From Bacteroidota bacterium (GTDB taxonomy: Bacteria > Bacteroidota > Bacteroidia > Chitinophagales > Chitinophagaceae), in assembly GCA_023433755.1 (NCBI GenBank), contig JAEYUA010000034.1, positions 1 through 6,151 on the forward strand: DNA of 6,151 nt. The letters run 5' to 3'. A program made the translations under genes and the position numbers. This document shows positions 1 through 5,487 of this stretch, in pieces. The notes beneath the pieces were generated by a model. It searched no databases and was not told the origin of the DNA. It worked only from the letters and a program-made list of their open reading frames with translations. Positions within the stretch are counted from its first letter, which is position 1; every line of letters begins with the position of its first letter.

Positions 1-520
1 GTTTTTGGTAGAGTGTAGGCACAGGACCTGTAACAATCATGAAAGTATATTCTTCGGAGATCTTTACACCAAAGCGTGCTTCGCTGGCAAATACAAAAGG
101 CCTCAGGTATAAAGCAACATCACCGCCTCCGGGCACCCAGGCCGCATCAAGCTGGACAAGCTGCGTCAGGGCGGCTTCAAATAGTTCATAAGGTATGGGC
201 GGCATGCACATACGGTCGAGCGAGCGGTTCAGCCTTTCATGGTGCCTTTCCATCCTGAAAATATTCACGTGGCCATCCGCCATACGGAAAGCCTTCATTC
301 CTTCAAATACCGATTGCCCGTAATGCAGGGCCAGGGCTGTGGGAGAAAGAGAAATATCTGCGAAAGGTTCAATGCGGGGTTCCTGCCACTCGCCATTTTT
401 ATATTGGCAGATAAACATGTGGTCAGAAACATATTTACCAAATTCCGCCTGCTTCCAGTTGACCTCACCTAGGCGTGAATGATTGGTTTTAATAACGGGG
501 ATGTCAAGGATCGTTTCCAT
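1..520 (-). CDS. ilvE: Branched-chain amino acid aminotransferase, N-terminal part (cut by window edge)
   Basis: This is a fold-type IV PLP enzyme that exchanges the amino group between Leu/Ile/Val and 2-oxoglutarate, the last step of branched-chain amino acid synthesis and the first of breakdown, in the cytosol. Reading in from the start at 518-520 gives 173 complete codons with no stop before the edge. Visible family motifs are ALHYGQSVFEGMKAFR (residues 64-79), the IFRMERHHERL block (87-97) and LYLRPFVFASE (137-147), whose Arg140 lies in the segment that shapes the substrate and cofactor pocket. The length before the first motif fits the long bacterial/eukaryotic form of about 350 residues, so roughly half is present. 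The catalytic Lys that binds PLP lies beyond the window. The ATG is preceded by an A-rich stretch and no Shine-Dalgarno. The gene is divergent from the MocR regulator, which may control it (inference). The symbol follows usual naming; D-amino acid aminotransferase or aminodeoxychorismate lyase is less likely given these motifs. Confidence 0.92.
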   Translation of the reverse strand, partial: METILDIPVIKTNHSRLGEVNWKQAEFGKYVSDHMFICQYKNGEWQEPRIEPFADISLSPTALALHYGQSVFEGMKAFRMADGHVNIFRMERHHERLNRSLDRMCMPPIPYELFEAALTQLVQLDAAWVPGGGDVALYLRPFVFASEARFGVKISEEYTFMIVTGPVPTLYQK

Positions 521-641
521 GATGAACTTTTTTTATTCATAAATAAGCTGCCGCGAAGGGCATCGTTAGCTATACAAACCAACTAAAAATTCTTTCTCTG
601 GAACAGATGCAGATTTTTTAAATTTGACTAGATCAGATTGT
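521..641. promoter_or_regulatory. Divergent control region between ilvE and the mocR-like gene
   Basis: These 121 bases separate two start codons that face away from each other, so promoters for both genes and any operator for the regulator should lie here. The word CAGAT occurs three times in the same orientation, at 604-608, 610-614 and 634-638, on the regulator's side. MocR proteins of known function often bind short direct repeats, so these are candidate half-sites, but a 5-base word repeated three times is weak evidence. I saw no convincing -33/-7 pair for the ilvE direction. Confidence 0.35.
597..626 (+). promoter_or_regulatory. Candidate Bacteroidota-type promoter of the mocR-like gene
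   Basis: TAAATTTG at 619-626 matches the Bacteroidota -7 consensus TAnnTTTG exactly. Eighteen bases upstream, TCTG at 597-600 is a three-of-four match to the -33 box TTTG. Transcription would begin near 632, leaving a leader of about ten bases before the ATG at 642. The alternative TTG start at 624-626 lies inside the -7 box, which argues for the ATG. Confidence 0.45.
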
Positions 642-2075
642 ATGGAAACAGTTCAAAAAGAGCATAAATACCTGCAGATCGCCGAAGGAATTGAGCAGTT
701 GATACAGCAGGAAGTGCTGAGGATTGGCGACAAACTTCCTTCCGTGCGGGTGCTGTCGGAAGAGAATGGTATCAGCATGGGCACTGCCTTCCAGGCCTAT
801 TATCACCTCGAAGGGAAAGGCCTGATAGAAGCCCGGCCCAAATCGGGTTATTATGTACGGTTTAATAATAAACGGTTCCCGGGAAAACTAACTGCCGTTC
901 AGCCCGAGCCGGTGCTGAGTGATGTAAGTACCCAGGAAATGATCGCCAATGTGTACCGCAACATCAGCGCGGAAGACCTGATCAATTTTTCTATTGCCGC
1001 CCCGCAGGTTAGCCTGCTGCCTGCGGCACGTATCAACAAATCGGTAGTGCATGCCTTGCGTAATTCAAAATACCATTGCCTCAATTATGAACATACACAG
1101 GGTAATGAAGAGCTGCGCAAACAGGTAGCCCGGCTCTCTTTTAACTGGGGTGGAAAGATCGAACCCGGTGAGATCATCATCACGGCTGGATGCATGGAAG
1201 CCATGGTCATGTGTATGAAAGCTGTTACGGTGCCTGGCAATGCCGTTGCCATTGAAAGTCCTACCTATTTTGGCATCTTTCAATTACTGGAAAGCCTGGG
1301 ATTGAAAGCTGTGGAAATCCCCACCGATCCTGTAGATGGGATCGATCTTCATTATCTTGAAAAAGCCATCAGGGAATTTGATATAAAAGCCTGTGTATTC
1401 ATTCCCAATTTCAATAATCCCCTCGGCTCCTGCATGCCGGATGCGAAAAAGAAAGCCCTGGTTGACCTGGTCACCTCCTTTCGGATTCCACTGATTGAAG
1501 ATGATATCTACGGTGAGCTATATTTTGGCAAACACCGTCCGCGTACCTGCAAGAGTTATGATTCGGAAGGCTGGGTAATGCATTGTTCCTCCCTTTCAAA
1601 ATCACTGGCGCCGGGATACCGCATTGGATGGTGCATCCCAGGCAGGTTTGCCGAGCAGGTAAAGATTTGCAAGCAGGTGGATACCATCAGTGGTACTACG
1701 CTTACCCAGGTGGCCATGGCCCATTTCCTGGGTATTGGCCGCTATGAATATCATTTGAAAAAACTGAGGTCCGCGCTGCATAAGCAGTGCCTGAGATATG
1801 TGCAGGGTATCATAGATTTTTTCCCGGAAGAAGTAAGACTGAGCAGGCCCACTGGCGGATTTGTACTCTGGGTGGAAATGTCCAGGAAAGTGAATGCCTA
1901 CACTCTTTACCAGGAAGCCATGAAATACGGGATCTCCATTGCACCGGGACAGATATTTTCCACATCCGGCGATTTCCGGCACTGCATCCGGCTCAGTTAT
2001 GGTCATGAATGGGATGCCGATATCGAATACGGGTTAAAAGTATTAGGCGGACTGGTCAGGAAACAGATGGGTTAA
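642..2075 (+). CDS. MocR/GntR-family transcriptional regulator with aminotransferase-like domain
   Basis: This is a 477-residue cytosolic regulator fusing an N-terminal winged helix to a fold-type I aminotransferase domain that binds PLP and acts as effector sensor. The winged helix covers residues 1-73 and shows the GntR signature from GDKLPSVRVLSEENG (29-43) to IEARPKSGYYV (62-72). The aminotransferase domain follows from about 115. Expected PLP residues are present: Asn259 in NNPLG, Asp287 and Tyr290 in EDDIYG, Lys320 in SLSKSLAPGYRIGW (Schiff-base lysine), and Arg450 in CIRLSYG (carboxylate binding). The domain therefore looks able to bind cofactor and an amino acid. I chose ATG 642 over the in-frame TTG at 624 because GntR proteins usually start close to the first helix and the TTG sits in a putative promoter box. 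Characterised relatives include GabR, PdxR, TauR and DdlR; the ligand here cannot be read from sequence. Divergence from ilvE suggests control of ilvE and of itself (inference). A true aminotransferase role is possible but less likely with the DNA-binding domain intact. Confidence 0.94.
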   Translation: METVQKEHKYLQIAEGIEQLIQQEVLRIGDKLPSVRVLSEENGISMGTAFQAYYHLEGKGLIEARPKSGYYVRFNNKRFPGKLTAVQPEPVLSDVSTQEMIANVYRNISAEDLINFSIAAPQVSLLPAARINKSVVHALRNSKYHCLNYEHTQGNEELRKQVARLSFNWGGKIEPGEIIITAGCMEAMVMCMKAVTVPGNAVAIESPTYFGIFQLLESLGLKAVEIPTDPVDGIDLHYLEKAIREFDIKACVFIPNFNNPLGSCMPDAKKKALVDLVTSFRIPLIEDDIYGELYFGKHRPRTCKSYDSEGWVMHCSSLSKSLAPGYRIGWCIPGRFAEQVKICKQVDTISGTTLTQVAMAHFLGIGRYEYHLKKLRSALHKQCLRYVQGIIDFFPEEVRLSRPTGGFVLWVEMSRKVNAYTLYQEAMKYGISIAPGQIFSTSGDFRHCIRLSYGHEWDADIEYGLKVLGGLVRKQMG

Positions 2076-2103
2076 TACATGGATTAAACACCCGGATTCG
2101 TCT

Positions 2104-2136
2104 ACCTTATCCCAGTTTTAACCGATTAAATAAGGT
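2104..2136. repeat. Inverted repeat between the mocR-like and kinase genes
   Basis: ACCTTAT (2104-2110) and ATAAGGT (2130-2136) are perfect 7-base inverted repeats separated by 19 bases. A second small dyad, TTTAA/TTAAA (2117-2121 and 2126-2130), lies inside. No T-run follows, so an intrinsic terminator is poorly supported. It could be an operator upstream of the kinase gene, or chance in an AT-rich gap. Confidence 0.25.
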
Positions 2137-2192
2137 TGATCTGAAATAACTGGTTCTCTTTGTATATTGTTCCCAATCACCTGACCTGACCA

Positions 2193-3248
2193 ATGAATAC
2201 ACAACCAGTACCAGTTTCTTTAAATTCCAGTTTAAAAAATCCCCTGGAGCGTGCCCTTTATATTCTCCAGGATGGTATCATTATCCTGAACAGGAAATCA
2301 CAAATCACCTACATCAATAAAGCGGCGGAAGAAGCGGTACTCAGGCAGACAGGAAGGATGCCGGCTGAGGGAGATGATTATTTTGATTATGTACATCCGA
2401 CCCGTATTGAAACTGCCAGGCTGAATGTGGCCGATGCACTTTCCAATCTCACCAGCAAATACCAACTTCTTTACCCACAGTTAGGGGTGGAGACCTGGTT
2501 TGAACTGGGTTATTATCCCATGCCCGATGATTCAGGACTTGTGACCCATGTTTGTGTAAGGGGAAAGGATATAACTGAACAGGTTCAACTGGAAAAGAAG
2601 ATAGAGGATGAACGCAGGAGGCTCAAGAACCAGATTATCAAAGCCACGCTTGACGCGCAGGAAAAACAGCGCTCCGAGATCGGGCGGGAGCTGCATGATA
2701 ATGTGAACCAGGTGCTCACCACGGTGAAATTGTACAACGAACTGGCGCTTACGGAAGAATACACCAATAAAAAACTTTTGTTGCGTTCCGTACAGCAGGT
2801 CAATTATTGCATAGAGGCTTTGAGAACACTCTCCAAAACCCTCAGTTCCCCAAAAATTGAAGAGAGCGATATCAAGGACAGCATCAAGGAGCTGGTAAAT
2901 GAAGTAAATGCCACCAGGCGGCTCGAAGCGCATTTCTTCACCTATGGCATCAATAATGAAAAGATCAGCCAGGACCTGATGACAACCATCTACAGGATCG
3001 CGCAGGAGCAACTGACCAATGTACTGAAATACGCCAGGGCATCAAGAGTGGATATCATGCTGGTAGGCACTTCGGAAACCATTGCCCTCAATATCAAGGA
3101 TAATGGGGAAGGCTTTGATGTGAGGAAAAAAAGCAGGGGCGTAGGCATTACCAATATGATCAGCCGCACCGAAGTGCTGGGCGGACAGATAGAAATAGAA
3201 TCAGAGCCAGGCAAAGGATGTTCGCTCATGGTGGAATTCCCTCTTTAA
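2193..3248 (+). CDS. Soluble PAS-domain sensor histidine kinase (HisKA_3/NarX-LiaS class)
   Basis: This is a 351-residue kinase that should autophosphorylate a histidine in response to a cytosolic signal and pass the phosphate to a response regulator. A PAS domain occupies about residues 15-130, ending in the typical DITEQ junction. A charged coiled-coil linker (131-157) follows. The HisKA_3 dimerisation domain carries His168 in EIGRELHDNVNQ. The HATPase_c domain (about 260-351) has an N box with Glu272 and Asn276 (EQLTNVLKYA), a G1 box Asp303-Gly307 (DNGEGFD) and a glycine-rich GVGITNM motif. All catalytic motifs look intact. There is no signal peptide or membrane segment, so it is probably cytosolic. 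HisKA_3 kinases normally pair with NarL/LuxR-type regulators carrying a DNA-binding domain; none is seen here, and the receiver protein at 3904 lacks one. TCTCTTTG at 2155-2162 is a one-mismatch -7 box candidate, with no well-spaced -33 box. The 117-base gap after the regulator gene suggests a separate transcript. Confidence 0.93.
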   Translation: MNTQPVPVSLNSSLKNPLERALYILQDGIIILNRKSQITYINKAAEEAVLRQTGRMPAEGDDYFDYVHPTRIETARLNVADALSNLTSKYQLLYPQLGVETWFELGYYPMPDDSGLVTHVCVRGKDITEQVQLEKKIEDERRRLKNQIIKATLDAQEKQRSEIGRELHDNVNQVLTTVKLYNELALTEEYTNKKLLLRSVQQVNYCIEALRTLSKTLSSPKIEESDIKDSIKELVNEVNATRRLEAHFFTYGINNEKISQDLMTTIYRIAQEQLTNVLKYARASRVDIMLVGTSETIALNIKDNGEGFDVRKKSRGVGITNMISRTEVLGGQIEIESEPGKGCSLMVEFPL

Positions 3249-3358
3249 GCATCATATCATTTTTTTACAATTGTTACAGGGCCTATCTTCACCCGGCAAT
3301 CGTTTTTATTGGCTATTTTTTTGCAGAATTCAGCATTTGAAATTTACACCTTAACCAA

Positions 3359-3640
3359 ATGACCAGGAAAGCCCTTTCCATGACCGAGTTCGCCCGATTA
3401 CCGGAGGAACTCCAGTTCGAAGTGCTGCACAAGCATGGCGTTTACATTGGCAAATGCAGGCTGGAAGACCGTGTTTCCATGTTGTTTCAGTTGCATGGAT
3501 TCTATGTGGAGCTGATTTACAGCGAATACAGAAAGATTATCGAGGAGGTTTTAACCTCGGATAGTACAGACATTCTACAGCCTTACATCGACCAGGTTCA
3601 GATTAGGGATTTGAGTGATAATGCTTTGGGAAAGGAATAG
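3359..3640 (+). CDS. Conserved-looking small protein of unknown function (93 aa)
   Basis: I do not recognise a named domain. The protein is 93 residues, soluble in appearance, with no signal peptide or membrane segment and a single Cys33. The N-terminal part (1-25) looks helical (MTEFARLPEELQFEVLHKHG), followed by alternating hydrophobic segments suggesting strands (VYIGKCRL, VSMLFQLHGFYVELIY), a helix (EYRKIIEEVLT) and a tail with ILQPYIDQVQIRDL. The pattern resembles small uncharacterised proteins common in Chitinophagaceae, which is memory rather than a search result. Coding is supported by sensible composition and by Bacteroidota-like codon use similar to its neighbours. The start at 3359 follows an A/C-rich leader ending in ACCAA; Met8 at 3380 is an alternative. 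It lies 110 bases after the kinase gene on the same strand, so co-transcription is possible but not shown. Confidence 0.72.
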   Translation: MTRKALSMTEFARLPEELQFEVLHKHGVYIGKCRLEDRVSMLFQLHGFYVELIYSEYRKIIEEVLTSDSTDILQPYIDQVQIRDLSDNALGKE

Positions 3641-3660
3641 CGAGCTCACTTACTAGGTTG

Positions 3661-3681
3661 AATCGTGAATCGTGAATCGTG
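3661..3681. repeat. Heptamer tandem repeat block 1a (AATCGTG x3)
   Basis: Three perfect back-to-back copies of AATCGTG at 3661-3667, 3668-3674 and 3675-3681. The same unit resumes at 3726 after a 44-base interruption. The array lies between two genes, starting 20 bases past the stop of the 93-residue protein. No open reading frame of note crosses it. Confidence 0.95.
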
Positions 3682-3727
3682 CTTTTCCAGCCGACCGCGT
3701 GCGCTGAAGCTTTAGCGAAGGCTGGAA
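3682..3727. repeat. Hairpin module interrupting the AATCGTG array
   Basis: TTCCAGCC (3685-3692) and GGCTGGAA (3720-3727) form a perfect 8-base inverted repeat. Inside it lies CGCTGAAGCTTTAGCG (3702-3717), a 16-base palindrome except for one G/T position that would still pair as G-U in RNA. The 44 bases 3682-3725 sit exactly between complete AATCGTG units, so the module looks inserted into, or assembled with, the heptamer array. No T-run follows on either strand, so it is not a standard terminator. It may be a small REP-like palindromic element (inference). Confidence 0.75.
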
Positions 3728-3767
3728 TCGTGAGTCGTGAATCGTGAATTGTGAATCGTGAATCGTG
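3726..3767. repeat. Heptamer tandem repeat block 1b (AATCGTG x6)
   Basis: Six consecutive heptamers: AATCGTG (3726), AGTCGTG (3733), AATCGTG (3740), AATTGTG (3747), AATCGTG (3754) and AATCGTG (3761). Two copies carry a single transition. The first two bases of the block also complete the inverted repeat of the adjoining hairpin module. Confidence 0.95.
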
Positions 3768-3775
3768 ACAAGTTT

Positions 3776-3802
3776 CCGACTACCGACTACCGACTACCGA
3801 CT
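3776..3802. repeat. Heptamer tandem repeat block 2 (CCGACTA, 3.9 copies)
   Basis: Three perfect copies of CCGACTA at 3776-3796 are followed by CCGACT at 3797-3802. Eight bases (3768-3775) separate it from block 1b, so the 7-base register slips by one there. The register then continues without a break through CCGACTT (3797) and TTGACTT (3804) into block 3. Confidence 0.95.
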
Positions 3803-3810
3803 TTTGACTT

Positions 3811-3838
3811 GACCATTCACCATTCACCATTGACCCTG
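3811..3838. repeat. Heptamer tandem repeat block 3 (CCATTCA family)
   Basis: In the register of block 2 the units read GACCATT (3811), CACCATT (3818), CACCATT (3825) and GACCCTG (3832). Equivalently, CCATTCA occurs at 3813 and 3820, and CCATTGA at 3827. Read on the minus strand the unit rotates to GTGAATG, one base different from GTGAATC, the plus-strand rotation of block 1. Confidence 0.93.
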
Positions 3839-3864
3839 ACGATATTCATCATCTTGTTTTTTAT

Positions 3865-3893
3865 TTGTGTCCGCATCCTTAATATTGTATAAT
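3865..3893 (+). promoter_or_regulatory. Possible promoter of the receiver-protein gene
   Basis: TATAAT at 3888-3893 lies 17 bases after TTGTGT (3865-3870). Overlapping it, TAATATTG at 3880-3887 is a one-mismatch match to the Bacteroidota -7 box TAnnTTTG, but without a well-spaced -33 box. Either reading gives a very short leader before the ATG at 3904. The AT-rich tract makes chance matches likely. Confidence 0.3.
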
Positions 3894-3903
3894 ATCAGCA
3901 ACC

Positions 3904-4353
3904 ATGACTCAACCCCAACCACCTAAAAGCCTTGTTCTGTATGCCGATGATGACCTGGATGATATTGATCTCGTTCGACAGGCTTTTGAAGATCATGCAC
4001 AGAATGTGGAATTACTCACTTTCCCCGATGGCCGCGAATTACTGAATTATGTAGAAAAGCTCGACCCCTTTCAACCCTTACCCTGCCTTGCTATCATTGA
4101 TATCAATATGCCGAAGCTAAACGGCAAGGAAACGCTTAAGCGTTTAAGGACCATGGATGGTTTTGAAGACCTGCCCGCGGTTCTTTTCTCTACATCCACT
4201 ATGCCTGCCGATGCGCATTTTGCGAGGAATTACAACGCGGGATTTGTAACCAAGCCCCTACATTCCCAGCAGATCCATCATATCATCAATGAAATTATTG
4301 AGCACTGCCCGGATGAGGTGAAGAAAAATATCAGGAAGCACAAAAGGAATTAA
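3904..4353 (+). CDS. Single-domain response regulator (receiver only, Rcp1/CheY-like)
   Basis: This is a 149-residue cytosolic receiver protein that takes phosphate from a histidine kinase and probably acts through protein contact, since it has no output domain. The acidic pocket residues Asp15-Asp17 (ADDDLDD), phospho-acceptor Asp66 (IIDINMP), the Ser96/Thr97 switch (LFSTST) and Lys117 (FVTKPLH) are all present, so phosphorylation should be possible. After the receiver fold a short basic tail (KKNIRKHKRN, 140-149) ends the protein. The extended loop PFQPLPCL before Asp66 is typical of the Rcp1-like group often paired with PAS or phytochrome kinases. The kinase at 2193 is a positional partner candidate, but it is of the HisKA_3 type and is separated by another gene and a repeat-rich gap. 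The stop codon overlaps that of the convergent oxidoreductase gene. Confidence 0.93.
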   Translation: MTQPQPPKSLVLYADDDLDDIDLVRQAFEDHAQNVELLTFPDGRELLNYVEKLDPFQPLPCLAIIDINMPKLNGKETLKRLRTMDGFEDLPAVLFSTSTMPADAHFARNYNAGFVTKPLHSQQIHHIINEIIEHCPDEVKKNIRKHKRN

Positions 4354-5354
4354 TCAATCACCACCCTGCGTGAGGTTCTCATGGATTGATAGATCGCCTG
4401 CATGATCTTCACATCCCGCCTGCCCATTTCGCCTGGTACCGGTGAAGGGCGGTTATTCTTTACCGCAAGCGCAAAATCGTCCATTTGCCTCGCCTGCTGG
4501 TTGATCTCCGGAAGTTCCATTTTACTTTCTGAACTGCTGCCTTTGATGCCCCTGTATTTATAAGCCGGCTTCAATTCAGCCCATCCCTTATCCGTTTCAA
4601 TTCTCAGTAGGTTCTGCACCTCCGAATAACTGCTTTTGCAATAAGCTATGATATCTCCTGGAAATTCCATTTCCCAGGAAAGGGCTTCTTCCACTTCGCT
4701 GAACTTTCCAGGTCTTGATTTGGGCAATTCTCTGGCGGTGACTGCTATGGGTTCCATCCCGGTAACATAACGGCAGGCCTGCACGCAATAAATGCCCACA
4801 TCCATCAGCGGACCTCCACCCGCCAGTTCTGCATTGATGCGCCATCCTTCTGTATCAGCCATCCCATGCTCAGCAATGATCTTTTTAATATGGCCCAGGC
4901 TGTGTTCCTGTCCAATGCGCATCATTTCCTGGTTGTGCGGCTCAAAATGCAGGCGGTAACCAATGGAGAGTTTTTTACCTGCCGCTTCACAGGCTTGGAT
5001 CATCCTGTTGCAGTCACTAACGGTTACGGCCATAGGTTTTTCGCTGATTACATGTTTGCCGGCAGCCGCAGCCCTTTCGGTAAATTCTGCATGGAGCGCA
5101 TTGGGGAGAACAATGTATACAACGTCGATCTCCGGATTGTTGCTGATGGAATCAAAGTTTTCGTAATTGTAAATATTGGTATCCGGGATCTTGTATTTTT
5201 CCTTCCATTCCTTTGCTTTTTTTTCAGAACCTGTTACAATTCCAGCGAGATAACAATGCACGGTTTCCTGCAGGGCAGGTGCCAGTTCTTCTGTACTGTA
5301 AGTGCCCAGTCCCACCAGTGCAATGCCAAGCCTTTTATTTGCGGATGAGTTCAT
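4350..5354 (-). CDS. Gfo/Idh/MocA-family NAD(P)-dependent oxidoreductase (GFOR-like)
   Basis: This is a 334-residue sugar or sugar-derivative dehydrogenase. The N-terminal Rossmann fold carries the dinucleotide-binding motif GLGTYS (15-20), and the family motif EKP is at 105-107 with catalytic Lys106. The C-terminal alpha/beta domain contains AGGGPLMDVGIY with Asp185 and Tyr189, spaced as the catalytic Asp/Tyr of glucose-fructose oxidoreductase. Similarity to Zymomonas GFOR is recognisable along the length (VVYIVLPNALHAEF, GYRLHFEPHN, the C-terminal MQAIYQSMRTSRRV). Unlike that enzyme there is no Tat export signal, so it is probably cytosolic, with a free rather than permanently bound cofactor likely (inference). 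The substrate cannot be read from sequence; glucose, xylose or other aldose oxidation are options. ATG 5352-5354 sits directly before the Rossmann fold. The gene stands alone on its strand in this window. Confidence 0.93.
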   Translation of the reverse strand: MNSSANKRLGIALVGLGTYSTEELAPALQETVHCYLAGIVTGSEKKAKEWKEKYKIPDTNIYNYENFDSISNNPEIDVVYIVLPNALHAEFTERAAAAGKHVISEKPMAVTVSDCNRMIQACEAAGKKLSIGYRLHFEPHNQEMMRIGQEHSLGHIKKIIAEHGMADTEGWRINAELAGGGPLMDVGIYCVQACRYVTGMEPIAVTARELPKSRPGKFSEVEEALSWEMEFPGDIIAYCKSSYSEVQNLLRIETDKGWAELKPAYKYRGIKGSSSESKMELPEINQQARQMDDFALAVKNNRPSPVPGEMGRRDVKIMQAIYQSMRTSRRVVID

Positions 5355-5487
5355 GCCGTTGATTTATCCTAAGATCGTAAAAAGATTTTAAGCGGGATTA
5401 AACGCACATCAGGCCTTGCTGTGCGGAAAATGATGAACGGCTTGGACGTTCTACGAAATGTTACGTATTTCGGTAAAACTTAAAACC

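Noticed and set aside
76..472. Two overlapping open frames on plus at the left edge
   Set aside because: The minus strand here encodes a continuous branched-chain aminotransferase N-terminus, so the plus frames are shadows.
1602..2006. 134-codon open frame on minus inside the MocR gene
   Set aside because: It lies entirely opposite a gene with clear family motifs and has no recognisable domain; it is an opposite-strand shadow.
2532..3011. 159-codon open frame on minus inside the kinase gene
   Set aside because: It is antisense to the conserved HisKA_3 and HATPase coding region and its translation shows no family features.
3252..3275. Terminator after the kinase gene (T-run at about 3260-3267)
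   Set aside because: The T-run has no GC-rich stem before it; the nearby ACAATTGT is only an 8-base AT-rich palindrome.
3685..3727. Intrinsic terminator for the 93-residue protein gene
   Set aside because: The hairpin has an 8-base stem but a 27-base interior and is followed by AATCGTG-type sequence rather than a T-run on plus; the minus strand continues into an A-run.
3661..3838. CRISPR-like array
   Set aside because: The 7-base units are directly contiguous with no unique spacers, are far shorter than CRISPR repeats, and no cas gene is present.
4866..5348. 160-codon open frame on plus inside the oxidoreductase gene
   Set aside because: It is antisense to the Rossmann domain, whose motifs are intact on minus; the plus translation is unconvincing.
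5458..5487. Upstream ATG adding ten residues to the secreted protein
   Set aside because: It would put a basic ten-residue extension before a signal peptide that already has a proper Met-Lys start, and it overlaps a weak promoter-like box.
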